Shown here piece after piece: positions 1 through 8,283 of a DNA stretch of 64,000 nucleotides. The notes beneath the pieces are model-generated. The model worked only from the letters and a program-made list of their open reading frames with translations, did not search any database and was not told the origin of the DNA. The stretch spans positions 2,284,501 through 2,348,500 of the forward strand of contig NZ_CP058214.1 of the NCBI RefSeq assembly GCF_015482775.1, written 5' to 3'. A program made the translations under genes and the position numbers. Within the stretch, counting starts at the first letter, position 1; every line of letters begins with the position of its first letter. This DNA comes from Kaustia mangrovi. GTDB lineage: Bacteria > Pseudomonadota > Alphaproteobacteria > Rhizobiales > Im1.

Positions 1-1
1 T

Positions 2-1147
2 CGCGGCATGGGACCGACCAGCGTCTTCGGCCGGACATTTCCCGAGGACCTGCCGCCCGAAAACAGCATCGCCTCGATCAGGCAGGCGATGCTGCAGGGT
101 GCGGACGCCGTCGAGGTCGACATCTTCAAGTCCGGGGACGGCAGGCTCGTGGTCACCCATGACGACGAGATCTGGCGCAACGCCTACGATACCGACCGCA
201 CGGGACAGGACCTGCCCGCCGGCGAGACCACGGACAGCTACCGGATTGGCCAGAAGACCCTGGCCGAGCTGCAGCGGATCCCCATCGGCCCCAATGGCGA
301 GACCATGCCCACGCTCGACGACGTGCTCGAGCTTGCGCAGAACGTCAACGAGACCCTCAAGGAGGCGGGGCGGCGCGGTGTCATTCTCAATATCGAGCTC
401 AAGGACAAAGAGGCCATCGGCACGCTCTTGAACTTTCTCGACAGCCAGAAGGCGGCAGGCAGGCAGGACTGCCTGGACAATCTGATCTTCTGTTCGTTCA
501 AGCACGAGGCTCTCAAGACCCTCAGGGCCGAGGCGAAAGACCGGGGCATCAGCAACCTCAATATCGTCCCGGGCATCAAGACCGCCCAATGGTTCGGCGA
601 CGCACAGGTGGACAAGGAGAACGGCTTCGCGCTGCGCAAAGAGGACGCGGAATACGACAAGCAGGAAGTCGAAAAACTGCGCAAACTAGTGGAAGACTAC
701 GACTTCCAGGGCTATGACGGCATCATCTGGGACTTCCGGCAAGACGTCCTGGATCTCGTCAGCTCGTCTGCGGGCGTTCCGTATGGTGCCGCGGGCCTTC
801 CGAGGCAGGGCGGCACGACGCCGGGCGAGATGGTCCTGCACGCCTCCACCTCCGACTTCCGGCAATACGCCACGGACAACGCGTTCTCCGATGTCCTGCT
901 CAAGCTGACGGAGGCGGTCGAGACCTTCTTCAAATGCGACAATATCGACGATGCCCGGAAGACGATCCTGGACTCCGCCATCCGCTCCAAAGGCCTCCAG
1001 GCGCAACTCCTGTGCCGGCCGACCAAGGACGGCGGAGTGGAGTATCGTATCTACAACTACGGCCACAGCGACGACCGCTACTACAGCGCTCTGACACACG
1101 GCGCGCCGAAACCCGTCCCCTTCTCGAAGCTGAAATGCATCACCTGA
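2..1147 (+). CDS. Glycerophosphodiester phosphodiesterase-like protein, 5' end cut by window
   Basis: Probably hydrolyses glycerophosphodiesters, or is a related TIM-barrel phosphodiesterase. The first readable codons give Arg-Gly just before the first ATG (position 8), which fits the end of the family's His-Arg-Gly motif, so the true start lies left of the window and the ATG is internal. Next come PENS, an acidic GADAVEVDIF stretch with the metal-binding Glu-x-Asp, and VVTHDDE, all in the order expected for GDPD enzymes. A later INIELK strand also fits. The C-terminal half is longer and more divergent than in typical bacterial GDPDs (about 250 residues). GC is somewhat lower than in the genes that follow, and no functional partner is visible. 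Confidence 0.75.
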   Translation, partial: RGMGPTSVFGRTFPEDLPPENSIASIRQAMLQGADAVEVDIFKSGDGRLVVTHDDEIWRNAYDTDRTGQDLPAGETTDSYRIGQKTLAELQRIPIGPNGETMPTLDDVLELAQNVNETLKEAGRRGVILNIELKDKEAIGTLLNFLDSQKAAGRQDCLDNLIFCSFKHEALKTLRAEAKDRGISNLNIVPGIKTAQWFGDAQVDKENGFALRKEDAEYDKQEVEKLRKLVEDYDFQGYDGIIWDFRQDVLDLVSSSAGVPYGAAGLPRQGGTTPGEMVLHASTSDFRQYATDNAFSDVLLKLTEAVETFFKCDNIDDARKTILDSAIRSKGLQAQLLCRPTKDGGVEYRIYNYGHSDDRYYSALTHGAPKPVPFSKLKCIT

Positions 1148-1200
1148 GGTCAGGGCGAGGGCCCGACCGCCGTGTCGGACAGCGGACGGAACGGGCCCGC

Positions 1201-1632
1201 TCAGCCCGTCTTCGGGCGGTTCAGGACGCGCTTGAAGCAGCCCTGGCCGGTGGCCGCGAGCCGGCCCTCGCCGTCATAGACATGGGCGTCGCAGAACAGG
1301 GTGGTCCGGCCGCCGCCGGTCACACGGGCAACGGCGCGGATCTCGCCATCGGGCGGCAGGGCCCGCTGGTAGGAGATGGCCAGTTGCAGCGTGAGGGCGC
1401 GCGCATCGGGATCGCCGTCATGGCCGAGCGTGGCGGCGAAGCCGCAGGCGGTGTCGATCAGGATATAGGCGATGCCGCCATGGGCCCTGCCGGACCGGTT
1501 GGCATGGCCGGGGCCCAGGGCCATGGAGACTTCCGCCTCCCCCTCCCCGACCCGCACGAGCCGGATGCCGAGGCCGTCGCAGAACGCGGAGATCGCGGTG
1601 CCGGCCGTCGCGGTGTCGTCCTGAATGCTCAT
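1201..1632 (-). CDS. PaaI-type hotdog-fold acyl-CoA thioesterase
   Basis: About 143 residues with the single hotdog domain of the PaaI/YbgC thioesterases. The segment GRAHGGIAYILIDTACGFA near residues 50-70 matches the HGG-x-x-x-x-x-D active-site helix of this group. It would release CoA from dead-end or aromatic acyl-CoA intermediates in the cytoplasm. The ATG at 1632 (MSIQDD) is preferred. A GTG at 1647 would overlap the stop of the upstream enoyl-CoA hydratase by four bases and is the alternative. It is last in a leftward unit with the hydratase and acyl-CoA dehydrogenase, so it probably serves the same catabolic pathway. Confidence 0.85.
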   Translation of the reverse strand: MSIQDDTATAGTAISAFCDGLGIRLVRVGEGEAEVSMALGPGHANRSGRAHGGIAYILIDTACGFAATLGHDGDPDARALTLQLAISYQRALPPDGEIRAVARVTGGGRTTLFCDAHVYDGEGRLAATGQGCFKRVLNRPKTG

Positions 1633-1643
1633 CGCCCGCCCCG

Positions 1644-2441
1644 TCACCGTCCGGAAAAGGTGGCCTTGCGCTTTTCGAGAAACGCCGTCACCCCTTCGTG
1701 GAAATCCTCCGTCGTGAACAGCACCGCCTGGCCGTCGGCCTCGCCGTCGAGAAGGGCGTCGAGCCCTTGCGGCGCACGCGCCAGCGTCGCCTTGGCCATG
1801 GCGATGGCGAGCGGGGCGGCGGCCACGAGCCGGTCGGCGGCCCTGAGCGCCTCCTCCAGCGCATGGCCCGGCTCGACCACCTGGTCGGCGAGCCCGACGC
1901 GCTCGGCCTCCTCCCCGTCGAGCGTCTCGCCGAGGAAGAAGATACGCCGGGTCGCGCCCGTGCCGGCGCGCGCCGGCACCGTCCAGAGCGCACCGAGATC
2001 CGGCATCAGCCCGACCTTCGCGAAGCCGCCCGCATAATGCGCGTCGCGCGCCGTGATGACGAGGTCGCAGGCCGCCGCGAGAGACAGCCCCGCCCCCACC
2101 GCATAGCCCTCGACCGCGGCGATGACCGGCTTCTCGCCGCGCACGAGCTGGCGCACGAGACGATGGGCGCGTTTCAGCCGCGCGCGCCCGCCGGGCCCGT
2201 CGAGATCGCCCATGGAGCTCAGGTCGCCGCCGGCACAGAAGCAGCCCTCCGCGCCGGTGAGCACGATCACGCGGACCGACGGGTCGGCGAGCACGGCCTC
2301 GAGCTCGTCGTGCAGCGCCTCGCGCAGGCGGAGGCTCAGCGCGTTGCGCTTTGCCGGCTCGTTGAGCGTGAGCACGGCGACCGCGCCGTAGCGCTCCACG
2401 AGGATTGTCGTCTCGCCGCTTTGCGATGTGGTCTGCGCCAT
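1644..2441 (-). CDS. Enoyl-CoA hydratase/isomerase family protein
   Basis: A 265-residue crotonase-fold enzyme of normal length. Residues near 65-75 read CFCAGGDLSSM, the usual CoA and oxyanion-hole segment, and AVGAGLSLAAACDLV follows near 115-130. The KVGLMPDLG segment resembles the PaaG-like isomerase/hydratase subgroup rather than a classical FadB-type hydratase, so either hydration or double-bond shift of an enoyl-CoA is possible. It is the middle gene of a leftward trio between the acyl-CoA dehydrogenase (19 bp upstream) and the thioesterase (nearly overlapping downstream), which implies co-transcription in an acyl-CoA oxidation route. Confidence 0.85.
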   Translation of the reverse strand: MAQTTSQSGETTILVERYGAVAVLTLNEPAKRNALSLRLREALHDELEAVLADPSVRVIVLTGAEGCFCAGGDLSSMGDLDGPGGRARLKRAHRLVRQLVRGEKPVIAAVEGYAVGAGLSLAAACDLVITARDAHYAGGFAKVGLMPDLGALWTVPARAGTGATRRIFFLGETLDGEEAERVGLADQVVEPGHALEEALRAADRLVAAAPLAIAMAKATLARAPQGLDALLDGEADGQAVLFTTEDFHEGVTAFLEKRKATFSGR

Positions 2442-2460
2442 GTCTGGCCTCCTCCGCCGG

Positions 2461-3630
2461 TCAGGCGATCCCGCGCTCGGCCTCGCGGATCATGTTGCGG
2501 GCGATCACGAGCTGCTGGATCTGGGTCGTGCCCTCATAAATACGGAACAGCCGCGCATCGCGATAGAGGCGTTCCACAGGTGTTTCCGCCATGTAGCCCG
2601 CACCGCCGTGAATCTGCACCGCGCGGTCGGCGACGCGGCCGACCATCTCGCTTGCGAACATCTTGGCGGAGGCGGCGAGCATGGGAATGCGCTCGTCCGC
2701 ATCGTAGCGCCGGGCCGCGTCCCGCGTCATGGCGCGCGCGGCGAAGATCTCCGCCCGGCTGTCGGCGAGCATCGCCTGGACGAGCTGGAAGCCCGAGATC
2801 GCCTCGCCGAACTGCTTGCGCTCCATGGCATAGGCGAGCGCCTCCGACAGGAGCCGCTCCGCCGCCCCGATGCAGACGGCGGAGAGATGGATGCGCCCGC
2901 GGTCGAGCACCTTCATCGCGGTCTTGAAGCCCTGGCCCTCGCGCTCCGGGCCCCCGATGATCGCGCTTTCCGGCACGCGGACATCCTCGAAGACGACATC
3001 GGCGGTATGGGCGCCGCGCTGGCCCATCTTCCGGTCCGGCCGGCCGACCGCGATGCCCGGCAGGTCCGCCTCCACGAGGAAGGCGGAGATGCCGCCCGCG
3101 CCCGGAATGTCGGGATCAGTGCGCGCCATGACGGTAAAGACGCCCGCCTCGGGCGCATTGGTGATGAAACGCTTCGTGCCGTTGATCACGAAATCGCCGC
3201 CGTCGCGGTGCGCCTGCGTCCTCAGCGAGGCGGCGTCGGAGCCGGCCTCCGGCTCGGTCAACGCGAAGGAGGCGACGATCTCGCCGGACGCGATGCCCGG
3301 CAGCCACCTTTCCTTCTGCGCCTCGGTGCCGTCGATCACGATCCCCTGCGAGCCGATGCCGTTATTGGTGCCGAGCGCGGAGCGGAAGGCGACGGAGGCC
3401 TGGCAGAGCTCGAACAGGATCTCCACCTCCGCCTCGAGGGTGAGGCCGAGCCCGCCATGCTCGGCCGGGACGGACATGCCGAACAGCCCGAGCTCGCGCA
3501 GCGTCGCCAGGAGCTCGCCGGGGATGCGGTCCGTCTCCTCCAGCACGGGCTCGGCGGGGATCAGCCGCTCGCGCACGACCCGGCGCACCGTGCCGGCCAG
3601 CTGGTCGATAAGGTCTTGGTCGATGGTCAT
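2461..3630 (-). CDS. Acyl-CoA dehydrogenase
   Basis: A 389-residue FAD enzyme catalysing alpha,beta-dehydrogenation of an acyl-CoA and passing electrons to ETF. The family segments are all present: FALTEPEAGSD for flavin and substrate binding (around residues 125-135), GTKRFITNAP, and near the C-terminus RIYEGTTQIQ, which carries the catalytic Glu, followed by the usual C-terminal helix. It is first in a leftward unit with the enoyl-CoA hydratase and thioesterase and is transcribed away from the divergent IclR regulator, whose promoter region it shares. Substrate chain or ring type cannot be told from the sequence. Confidence 0.9.
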   Translation of the reverse strand: MTIDQDLIDQLAGTVRRVVRERLIPAEPVLEETDRIPGELLATLRELGLFGMSVPAEHGGLGLTLEAEVEILFELCQASVAFRSALGTNNGIGSQGIVIDGTEAQKERWLPGIASGEIVASFALTEPEAGSDAASLRTQAHRDGGDFVINGTKRFITNAPEAGVFTVMARTDPDIPGAGGISAFLVEADLPGIAVGRPDRKMGQRGAHTADVVFEDVRVPESAIIGGPEREGQGFKTAMKVLDRGRIHLSAVCIGAAERLLSEALAYAMERKQFGEAISGFQLVQAMLADSRAEIFAARAMTRDAARRYDADERIPMLAASAKMFASEMVGRVADRAVQIHGGAGYMAETPVERLYRDARLFRIYEGTTQIQQLVIARNMIREAERGIA

Positions 3631-3823
3631 CTCTATCCGATCCGGTTCGTCGCTCGATGCAAGGGCCGCAGCCTTCGGGACCGATGCGCGCCCCGCCGCC
3701 GCGCCGGCACCGGGCCGGCGTGAAATCGGCCCGGCAGCAGCCCGGAAACCGGGCCGGCCGCGACGGGATTTCGGGGAAGCGCGTCGTCCAGGCGGCGCAG
3801 TCTATGCGAAGCGGCCATGCGGA

Positions 3824-3859
3824 TCAATATTTGCGAAACGCTATTCTGCATAGCAAAAT
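3824..3859. promoter_or_regulatory. Probable IclR-type operator, copy 1
   Basis: Read on the minus strand this segment begins ATTTTGCTA, continues through GC and AAT, and then reads TTTCGCAA before ATATTGA. Without gaps it matches the element at 7055-7089 at roughly 22 of 29 positions. Internal partial dyads such as GCTAT/ATAGC are visible. Presence before both the regulator gene and the thiolase cassette suggests one regulator binds both. The matching is by eye only. Confidence 0.5.
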
Positions 3860-3904
3860 CAATGTGGTGCTGCCGAAGAAACCGGGAAAGATTGTCGACG
3901 CAGG

Positions 3905-3919
3905 TTTCGCTGTGCGAAA
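3905..3919. promoter_or_regulatory. Small palindrome TTTCGC-TGT-GCGAAA, possible second operator
   Basis: A perfect six-base dyad with a three-base spacer lies between the stronger operator candidate and the regulator start. It uses the same TTTCGC/GCGAAA half-sites as the shared element, so it may be a second binding site of the same IclR-type regulator. Confidence 0.4.
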
Positions 3920-3977
3920 ATCTCGCTTATTCTCGCCCGCGCAAACAACACGGATCAGGGACGGAACGAGGAGATAT

Positions 3978-4826
3978 ATGGCGCGCAGAAAGGCCACCGA
4001 CGGTGGGGGGCTCATGGATATTGCGGGGATCGGGGCCGGCGAGGAGGCCGGGGAGAAGGACCGCCAGTTCATTTCCGCGCTGGCCCGCGGGCTGGAGGTC
4101 CTGCGCGCCTTCGATCCCGACGATCCGATGCTCGGCAATCAGGAGATCGCCCAGAGGACCGGCCTGCCGAAACCCACCGTCTCGCGCATTGCCTATACGC
4201 TGACCCGGCTCGGCTACCTGAAATACAATCCCAAGCTGGAGAAGTACCAGCTCGGTTCCGCGGTGCTGGCCTTCGGGCAGGCCTATATGGCGTCGATGGC
4301 GGTGCGCGAGATCGCGCGGCCCCATATGCAGGAGCTCGCCGAGGCCACGAGAACCACCGTCGCCCTCGGCGACCGCGACCGCCTCTCCATGGTCTATATC
4401 GAGCTGCAGCGCGGGGTGAGCCATGTGATCCTGCACCAGGACATCGGCTCGCGCCTGCCGATCGCGGAGACCTCCATGGGGTGGTCGTGGCTCGCCCGCG
4501 CGCCGGAGCCGCTGCGCACCCAGGTCATGGACGCGATCAAGACCAGCAAGGGCAAGGACTGGCCCGCGACCAAGACATCCATCGAGACCGCCGAGCGCGA
4601 GATCGCCCAGCACGGCTACTGCCTCGGCATGGGCACCTGGCTGCCGGACATCAACGGCGCCGGCGCCCCCTTCGTCTCGCCCGACGGGCGCACCGTTCTG
4701 GCCTTCAATATCGGCGGCCCCTCCTTCGTCTTGAGCGAGGAGCGCCTGCACGAGGAGGTCGGCCCGCGCCTTGCCAGCATGGTCCACGCGGTGGAGGCGG
4801 ACTATCGTCGCCGGGGATTCTTCTGA
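3978..4826 (+). CDS. IclR-family transcriptional regulator
   Basis: A 282-residue regulator with an N-terminal winged helix-turn-helix (around residues 45-75, GNQEIAQRTGLPKPTVSR followed by a wing) and a C-terminal effector-binding IclR/GAF-like domain (IARPHMQELAEATRTTVALG onward, ending near the C-terminus). The start at 3978 has a good GAGGAG ribosome-binding site. ATG 4014 is an alternative. The frame is open further upstream, but that part lies in the AT-rich promoter. IclR proteins usually sense small aromatic or carboxylic acids and control degradation genes. Here it sits between acyl-CoA catabolic units that share an operator-like element with its own promoter. Confidence 0.9.
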   Translation: MARRKATDGGGLMDIAGIGAGEEAGEKDRQFISALARGLEVLRAFDPDDPMLGNQEIAQRTGLPKPTVSRIAYTLTRLGYLKYNPKLEKYQLGSAVLAFGQAYMASMAVREIARPHMQELAEATRTTVALGDRDRLSMVYIELQRGVSHVILHQDIGSRLPIAETSMGWSWLARAPEPLRTQVMDAIKTSKGKDWPATKTSIETAEREIAQHGYCLGMGTWLPDINGAGAPFVSPDGRTVLAFNIGGPSFVLSEERLHEEVGPRLASMVHAVEADYRRRGFF

Positions 4827-4853
4827 CCCGACCGATCCAGGGAGCGGACATCC

Positions 4854-5480
4854 ATGACCCTTCCATTGTGGACAAGCCTGACGACCATCTTCGCCGTATG
4901 GCTCGTCGTGGCCATGGCGCCCGGGCCCAATTTCTTCGCCACGATCTACACCGCGACCACCCAGTCGCGCCGCCTCGGCCTCTATGTCTCCGCGGGCATC
5001 GCGGTCGGCACCACCATCTGGGCGACGGCGAGCCTGGCGGGGCTCGGCATCCTGTTCCAGACGACGGCATGGCTCTATCAGGCGGTGAAGCTGGCCGGCG
5101 GCCTCTATCTCGTCTATCTGGGGATCAGGACCATCCTCTCCGCGCGGCACGCGCGCACCGCCTCGCCGGTCCGGCTCGGCGCCCTGTCGCCCCTCCAGGC
5201 CTTCCGGCGCGGCCTCGTCGTCGATCTGAGCAATCCGAAGGCCGCGATCTTCTTCACGAGCGTCTTCGCCGTCGCCGTGCCCCCGCAGGCCCCCTTGTGG
5301 TTCCAGGCGCTCGTCGTCGCGACCGTGGTCATGATCGCCGCCGGCTGGTATGCGCTGGTGGCGTGCCTGGTGAACCTGCCGCCGGTCGCCGCGGCCTTGC
5401 GCAGGGCGCACAAGGCCATGTCCTACGTGACCGGCTTCGTGTTCGTCGCGCTGGGCGCGCGCCTGGCCACGGACCGCTGA
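4854..5480 (+). CDS. LysE/RhtB-family amino acid or metabolite exporter
   Basis: A 208-residue inner-membrane protein with five to six hydrophobic segments. The N-terminal helix is followed by MAPGPNFF, the signature of LysE/RhtB exporters, and later DLSNPKAAIFFTSVF matches the family's conserved NPKA segment. Such proteins export amino acids or related small molecules. It follows the IclR gene by 27 bp and precedes the acetyltransferase gene by 17 bp, so the three may share a transcript. The substrate is unknown. Confidence 0.85.
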   Translation: MTLPLWTSLTTIFAVWLVVAMAPGPNFFATIYTATTQSRRLGLYVSAGIAVGTTIWATASLAGLGILFQTTAWLYQAVKLAGGLYLVYLGIRTILSARHARTASPVRLGALSPLQAFRRGLVVDLSNPKAAIFFTSVFAVAVPPQAPLWFQALVVATVVMIAAGWYALVACLVNLPPVAAALRRAHKAMSYVTGFVFVALGARLATDR

Positions 5481-5497
5481 ACGCGGGGAGACAAGCG

Positions 5498-5953
5498 ATG
5501 GTCCAGTTCCGCCCGGCCCGCTCGTCGGATCTCACTGAGATCCTCCGGCTTCTGGCCGACGATCCCCTGGGCAAGACGCGCGAGACCGTGTCCGACGGTG
5601 TCGACACCGCCTATGAGGAGGCCTTCGCCGCCATGGAGGCCGACCCCAACCAGCTCATGGCCGTGGGCGTGGACGACAGCGGCGACGTTGTCGCATGCCT
5701 GCAGATCACCTTCATTCCCGGCCTGTCGCGCGGCGGGATGTGGCGCGGCCAGATCGAGAGCGTCCGGGTTTCCTCGCGCCATCGCGGCCAGGGCCTCGGC
5801 CGCGCGCTGCTGGACTGGGCCATCGCGCGCTGCCGCGAGCGCGGCTGCGGCCTTGTCCAGCTCACCTCCGACAAGACGCGGGCCGACGCGATCCGCTTCT
5901 ATGAGGGGCTGGGTTTCACGGCGAGCCACGAGGGTCTGAAGCTCGCATTGTAA
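5498..5953 (+). CDS. GNAT-family N-acetyltransferase
   Basis: A 151-residue single-domain acetyltransferase. The start at 5498 has GGGGAGA just upstream. The acetyl-CoA pyrophosphate loop is visible as SSRHRGQGLGRALL (R/Q-x-x-G-x-G/A type), and the C-terminal FYEGLGF motif is typical of GNAT proteins. It acetylates an amine on an unidentified small molecule or protein. It lies directly behind the LysE-type exporter. Confidence 0.85.
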   Translation: MVQFRPARSSDLTEILRLLADDPLGKTRETVSDGVDTAYEEAFAAMEADPNQLMAVGVDDSGDVVACLQITFIPGLSRGGMWRGQIESVRVSSRHRGQGLGRALLDWAIARCRERGCGLVQLTSDKTRADAIRFYEGLGFTASHEGLKLAL

Positions 5954-6032
5954 CGCCGGGTGCGGCGAAGGCAGAGTTGGATTGGCCCTGAACAGACTTT
6001 CAACTGGAAGGCGGATATACCGGTTTCTCTGA

Positions 6033-6884
6033 ATGGCCAATGACGTCAAACATGTTGCGGTTGGCGATACCCGACTGGCTTACAGAGAGCTGGGGTCCGG
6101 ACTGCCGATCGTCGCCCTGCACGGCTTTCCCGACACGTATCGCACCTGGGATGCGATGTCGGGTGCCCTCTCGGATGACGGTTACAGGGTTATAACCGTG
6201 GCCATGCGCGGTTACGCACCAAGCGATGTTCCGTCAAATGAGGACTATTCGCTTCATCGTCTTGCGCGAGATGTCACGGAATTGCTCGATCAGCTCGACA
6301 TCGACCGCGCCGTCATTCTCGGCCATGACTGGGGCGCTTCGACAGCTTACGCGCTGGCCGCAATTGCGCCCGAGCGCGTAGAGAGCCTGATTGCACTTGC
6401 CATCCCGCCCTTGAGCGTGTTTCGCAGCGGCTGGCGGGAGCGGTGGGCGCGACCGCACAATATATATCTCCGCTATGGCCGGATTTCGAACTGGTGGCTG
6501 CGCAGGAACAATTTCGCCGAAGTGCGGCGGCTGTATGACCTTTGGAGTCCCAATTGGGACGTGCCGGACAATCATATCGAGACAGTGATTGCGGCGTTGA
6601 TGCCACCTGAGCGCTCACGTGCGGCCGTCGATTATTATCGGGCCAGTGAGCGCGATGCCAATGCGGGACGTATTATTGCGCCGATCGCTGCACCCGCTCT
6701 GATGATTTATGGGGCCGATGAACCCGAAGTGCGCCAGGAATGCTTTGCCCGGGCGTCCAACGTCACCGGTCCCGGGTCCCGCACCGTCCGATTGGACGGT
6801 GTCGGTCACTGGCCGCATCTTGAAGCGCCGGATCTTTGCCTGACGGAAATTCGTTCGTTCTTGCGTGCGACAGGCATGCGCTGA
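6033..6884 (+). CDS. Alpha/beta hydrolase with Asp nucleophile, epoxide hydrolase-like
   Basis: A 283-residue alpha/beta hydrolase. HGFPDTYRTWD carries the oxyanion segment, and the nucleophile elbow reads GHDWGAS (about residue 95), with Asp rather than Ser as in epoxide hydrolases and haloalkane dehalogenases. A late Asp in YGADEPEV and the His in GVGHWPHLE complete the triad. The cap domain is present (about residues 125-215). GC is visibly lower than in its neighbours and codon use is less biased, which hints at recent acquisition. The start is the first ATG, but the purine-rich GGAAGGCGGA lies unusually far upstream, so the exact start is less certain. There is no clear functional link to the adjacent genes. 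Confidence 0.85.
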   Translation: MANDVKHVAVGDTRLAYRELGSGLPIVALHGFPDTYRTWDAMSGALSDDGYRVITVAMRGYAPSDVPSNEDYSLHRLARDVTELLDQLDIDRAVILGHDWGASTAYALAAIAPERVESLIALAIPPLSVFRSGWRERWARPHNIYLRYGRISNWWLRRNNFAEVRRLYDLWSPNWDVPDNHIETVIAALMPPERSRAAVDYYRASERDANAGRIIAPIAAPALMIYGADEPEVRQECFARASNVTGPGSRTVRLDGVGHWPHLEAPDLCLTEIRSFLRATGMR

Positions 6885-7054
6885 ACTCTCGTGGCATGAG
6901 CCATTCTGCACATGCCGGATTGTCCGCAAGGCGGTCACTCAGTGCATTGGCATCGAGCGTCGCCTCACTGCCCACATCCGAAATCCGGATCGAAACACCC
7001 TCCGACACAGGCGATGTCCGAATTGAGGCTTGCATCTCTCCAGCTCTTTCGTGC

Positions 7055-7089
7055 ATTTTGCTAAGCGAAATTATATTTCGCAATATTGA
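7055..7089. promoter_or_regulatory. Probable IclR-type operator, copy 2, upstream of thiolase cassette
   Basis: The plus strand reads ATTTTGCTA, then GCGAAAT-TAT-ATTTCGC (a seven-base dyad), then AATATTGA, ending only 12 bases before the thiolase start. It matches the minus strand of 3824-3859 over most of its length. Its position across the probable start-proximal promoter region suggests repression of the thiolase/HMGCS-like/DUF35 unit, relieved by an acyl-CoA or acid effector. That is inference. Confidence 0.55.
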
Positions 7090-7101
7090 ACGGAGTCCGG
7101 C

Positions 7102-8274
7102 ATGAAACGGGTTGCGGTCATCGGCGTCGGCCAGACCACTTACGGCCTCTATCCGGAGCGGACGCTCAAGTCGCTCTTCGCGGATGCCGCGAAGGCGGCG
7201 TTCGCGGATGTCGAGAAGGGGATCGACCCCGGCGACATCGACGAGGCGTTCATCGGCACCCTGTCGACCGGCGGGTCGCAGCTCGGCAATTTCGCGCCGC
7301 TCATGCTGGAGAGCGCCGGGATGGCGGGCGTCTCGGGCCGCCATGTGGAGAATGCCTGCGCGTCGTCGGGCTATGCCTTCCGAGACGCCTGCCGCGCGGT
7401 CGCCTCGGGCTCCGCGCGCATCGCGGTGGCCGGCGGCATCGAGAAGATGTCGGACCTGCCGCGCGAGCGCAACCGCTCCTGGCTCGGCGTGTCCGGCGAC
7501 GTCGAATGGGAGCGCCTCGCCGGCACCAACTTCCCCGGCATCTACGCCATGATGGCGCGCCGGCACATGCACGAATTCGCCACCACCAAGGCGCAGATCA
7601 CCGGCGTCGCGGTGAAGAACCGGGACCATGCCGTCGCCAATCCCAAGGCGCAGTTCCGCAAGTCCATGACGCTGGACAAGGCGCTCGCCGCGCCCAACCT
7701 CGCCGCCCCCTTCTGCCTGGCGGACGCCTGCGGCATCACCGACGGGGCCTCCATGGTGATCCTGTGCGACTTCGACATCGCCCGCGACTTCACCGACCGG
7801 CCCGTGGAGGTCGTGGGCTCCGGCGGCGGGTCGGACTATGTGGCGATCCACGACCGCCCCTCCATCACCCGCCTGCCGGCCGCGCGCAAGGCCGCCCGAG
7901 AGGCGTATGAGGAGGCCGGCATCGGGCCCGGAGACATCGACCTCGCGGAGGTCCATGACTGCTTCACCATCGCTGAGATCCTCGCCTATGCCGATCTCGG
8001 CTTCTGCGAGGAGGCGGAGGCCGGCCACTGGGTCGAGGAGGGCGTGACCCGGCTCGGCGGCGAGAAGCCCGTCAATGTGTCGGGCGGCCTCATCGGCAAG
8101 GGCCATCCCATCGGCGCGACCGGAACCGGCCAGATCTACGAGCTTGCCAACCAGCTTCGCGGGCGCGCCGACGAGCCGTCGCGCCAGGTGGCGAACGCCC
8201 GCTACGGGCTCGCCCACAATGTCGGCGGCTCCGGCGGCAGCGTCGCCGTCCACATCCTCAAGGCGGTCGAATAG
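7102..8274 (+). CDS. SCP2-type thiolase (acetyl-CoA acetyltransferase family)
   Basis: A 390-residue thiolase of the lipid-transfer/SCP2 type. VENACASSG carries the nucleophilic Cys near residue 87, HDCFTIAE near 292 and GKGHPIGATGTGQ near 332 supply the other active-site groups, so it looks catalytically intact. GGAGTCC before the ATG is the ribosome-binding site. It starts a tight unit with an HMG-CoA-synthase-like protein and a DUF35 Zn-ribbon/OB-fold protein, the same trio that forms a channelling complex in archaea. In catabolism it would cleave a 3-oxoacyl-CoA, possibly a branched or ring-derived one. The substrate is unknown. Confidence 0.9.
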   Translation: MKRVAVIGVGQTTYGLYPERTLKSLFADAAKAAFADVEKGIDPGDIDEAFIGTLSTGGSQLGNFAPLMLESAGMAGVSGRHVENACASSGYAFRDACRAVASGSARIAVAGGIEKMSDLPRERNRSWLGVSGDVEWERLAGTNFPGIYAMMARRHMHEFATTKAQITGVAVKNRDHAVANPKAQFRKSMTLDKALAAPNLAAPFCLADACGITDGASMVILCDFDIARDFTDRPVEVVGSGGGSDYVAIHDRPSITRLPAARKAAREAYEEAGIGPGDIDLAEVHDCFTIAEILAYADLGFCEEAEAGHWVEEGVTRLGGEKPVNVSGGLIGKGHPIGATGTGQIYELANQLRGRADEPSRQVANARYGLAHNVGGSGGSVAVHILKAVE

Positions 8275-8283
8275 GGGACGGTC

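Larger units (their letters stand above)
3631..3977. promoter_or_regulatory. Divergent promoter region between acyl-CoA dehydrogenase and iclR-type gene
   Basis: This 347-bp gene-free stretch is GC-rich to about 3820 and then becomes clearly AT-richer up to 3960. The AT-rich half carries two operator-like elements, annotated separately at 3824-3859 and 3905-3919. A GAGGAG ribosome-binding site lies a few bases before the ATG at 3978. IclR regulators often sit divergent to the genes they control and bind between them, so this is a likely site of autoregulation and control of the leftward unit. Confidence 0.6.
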
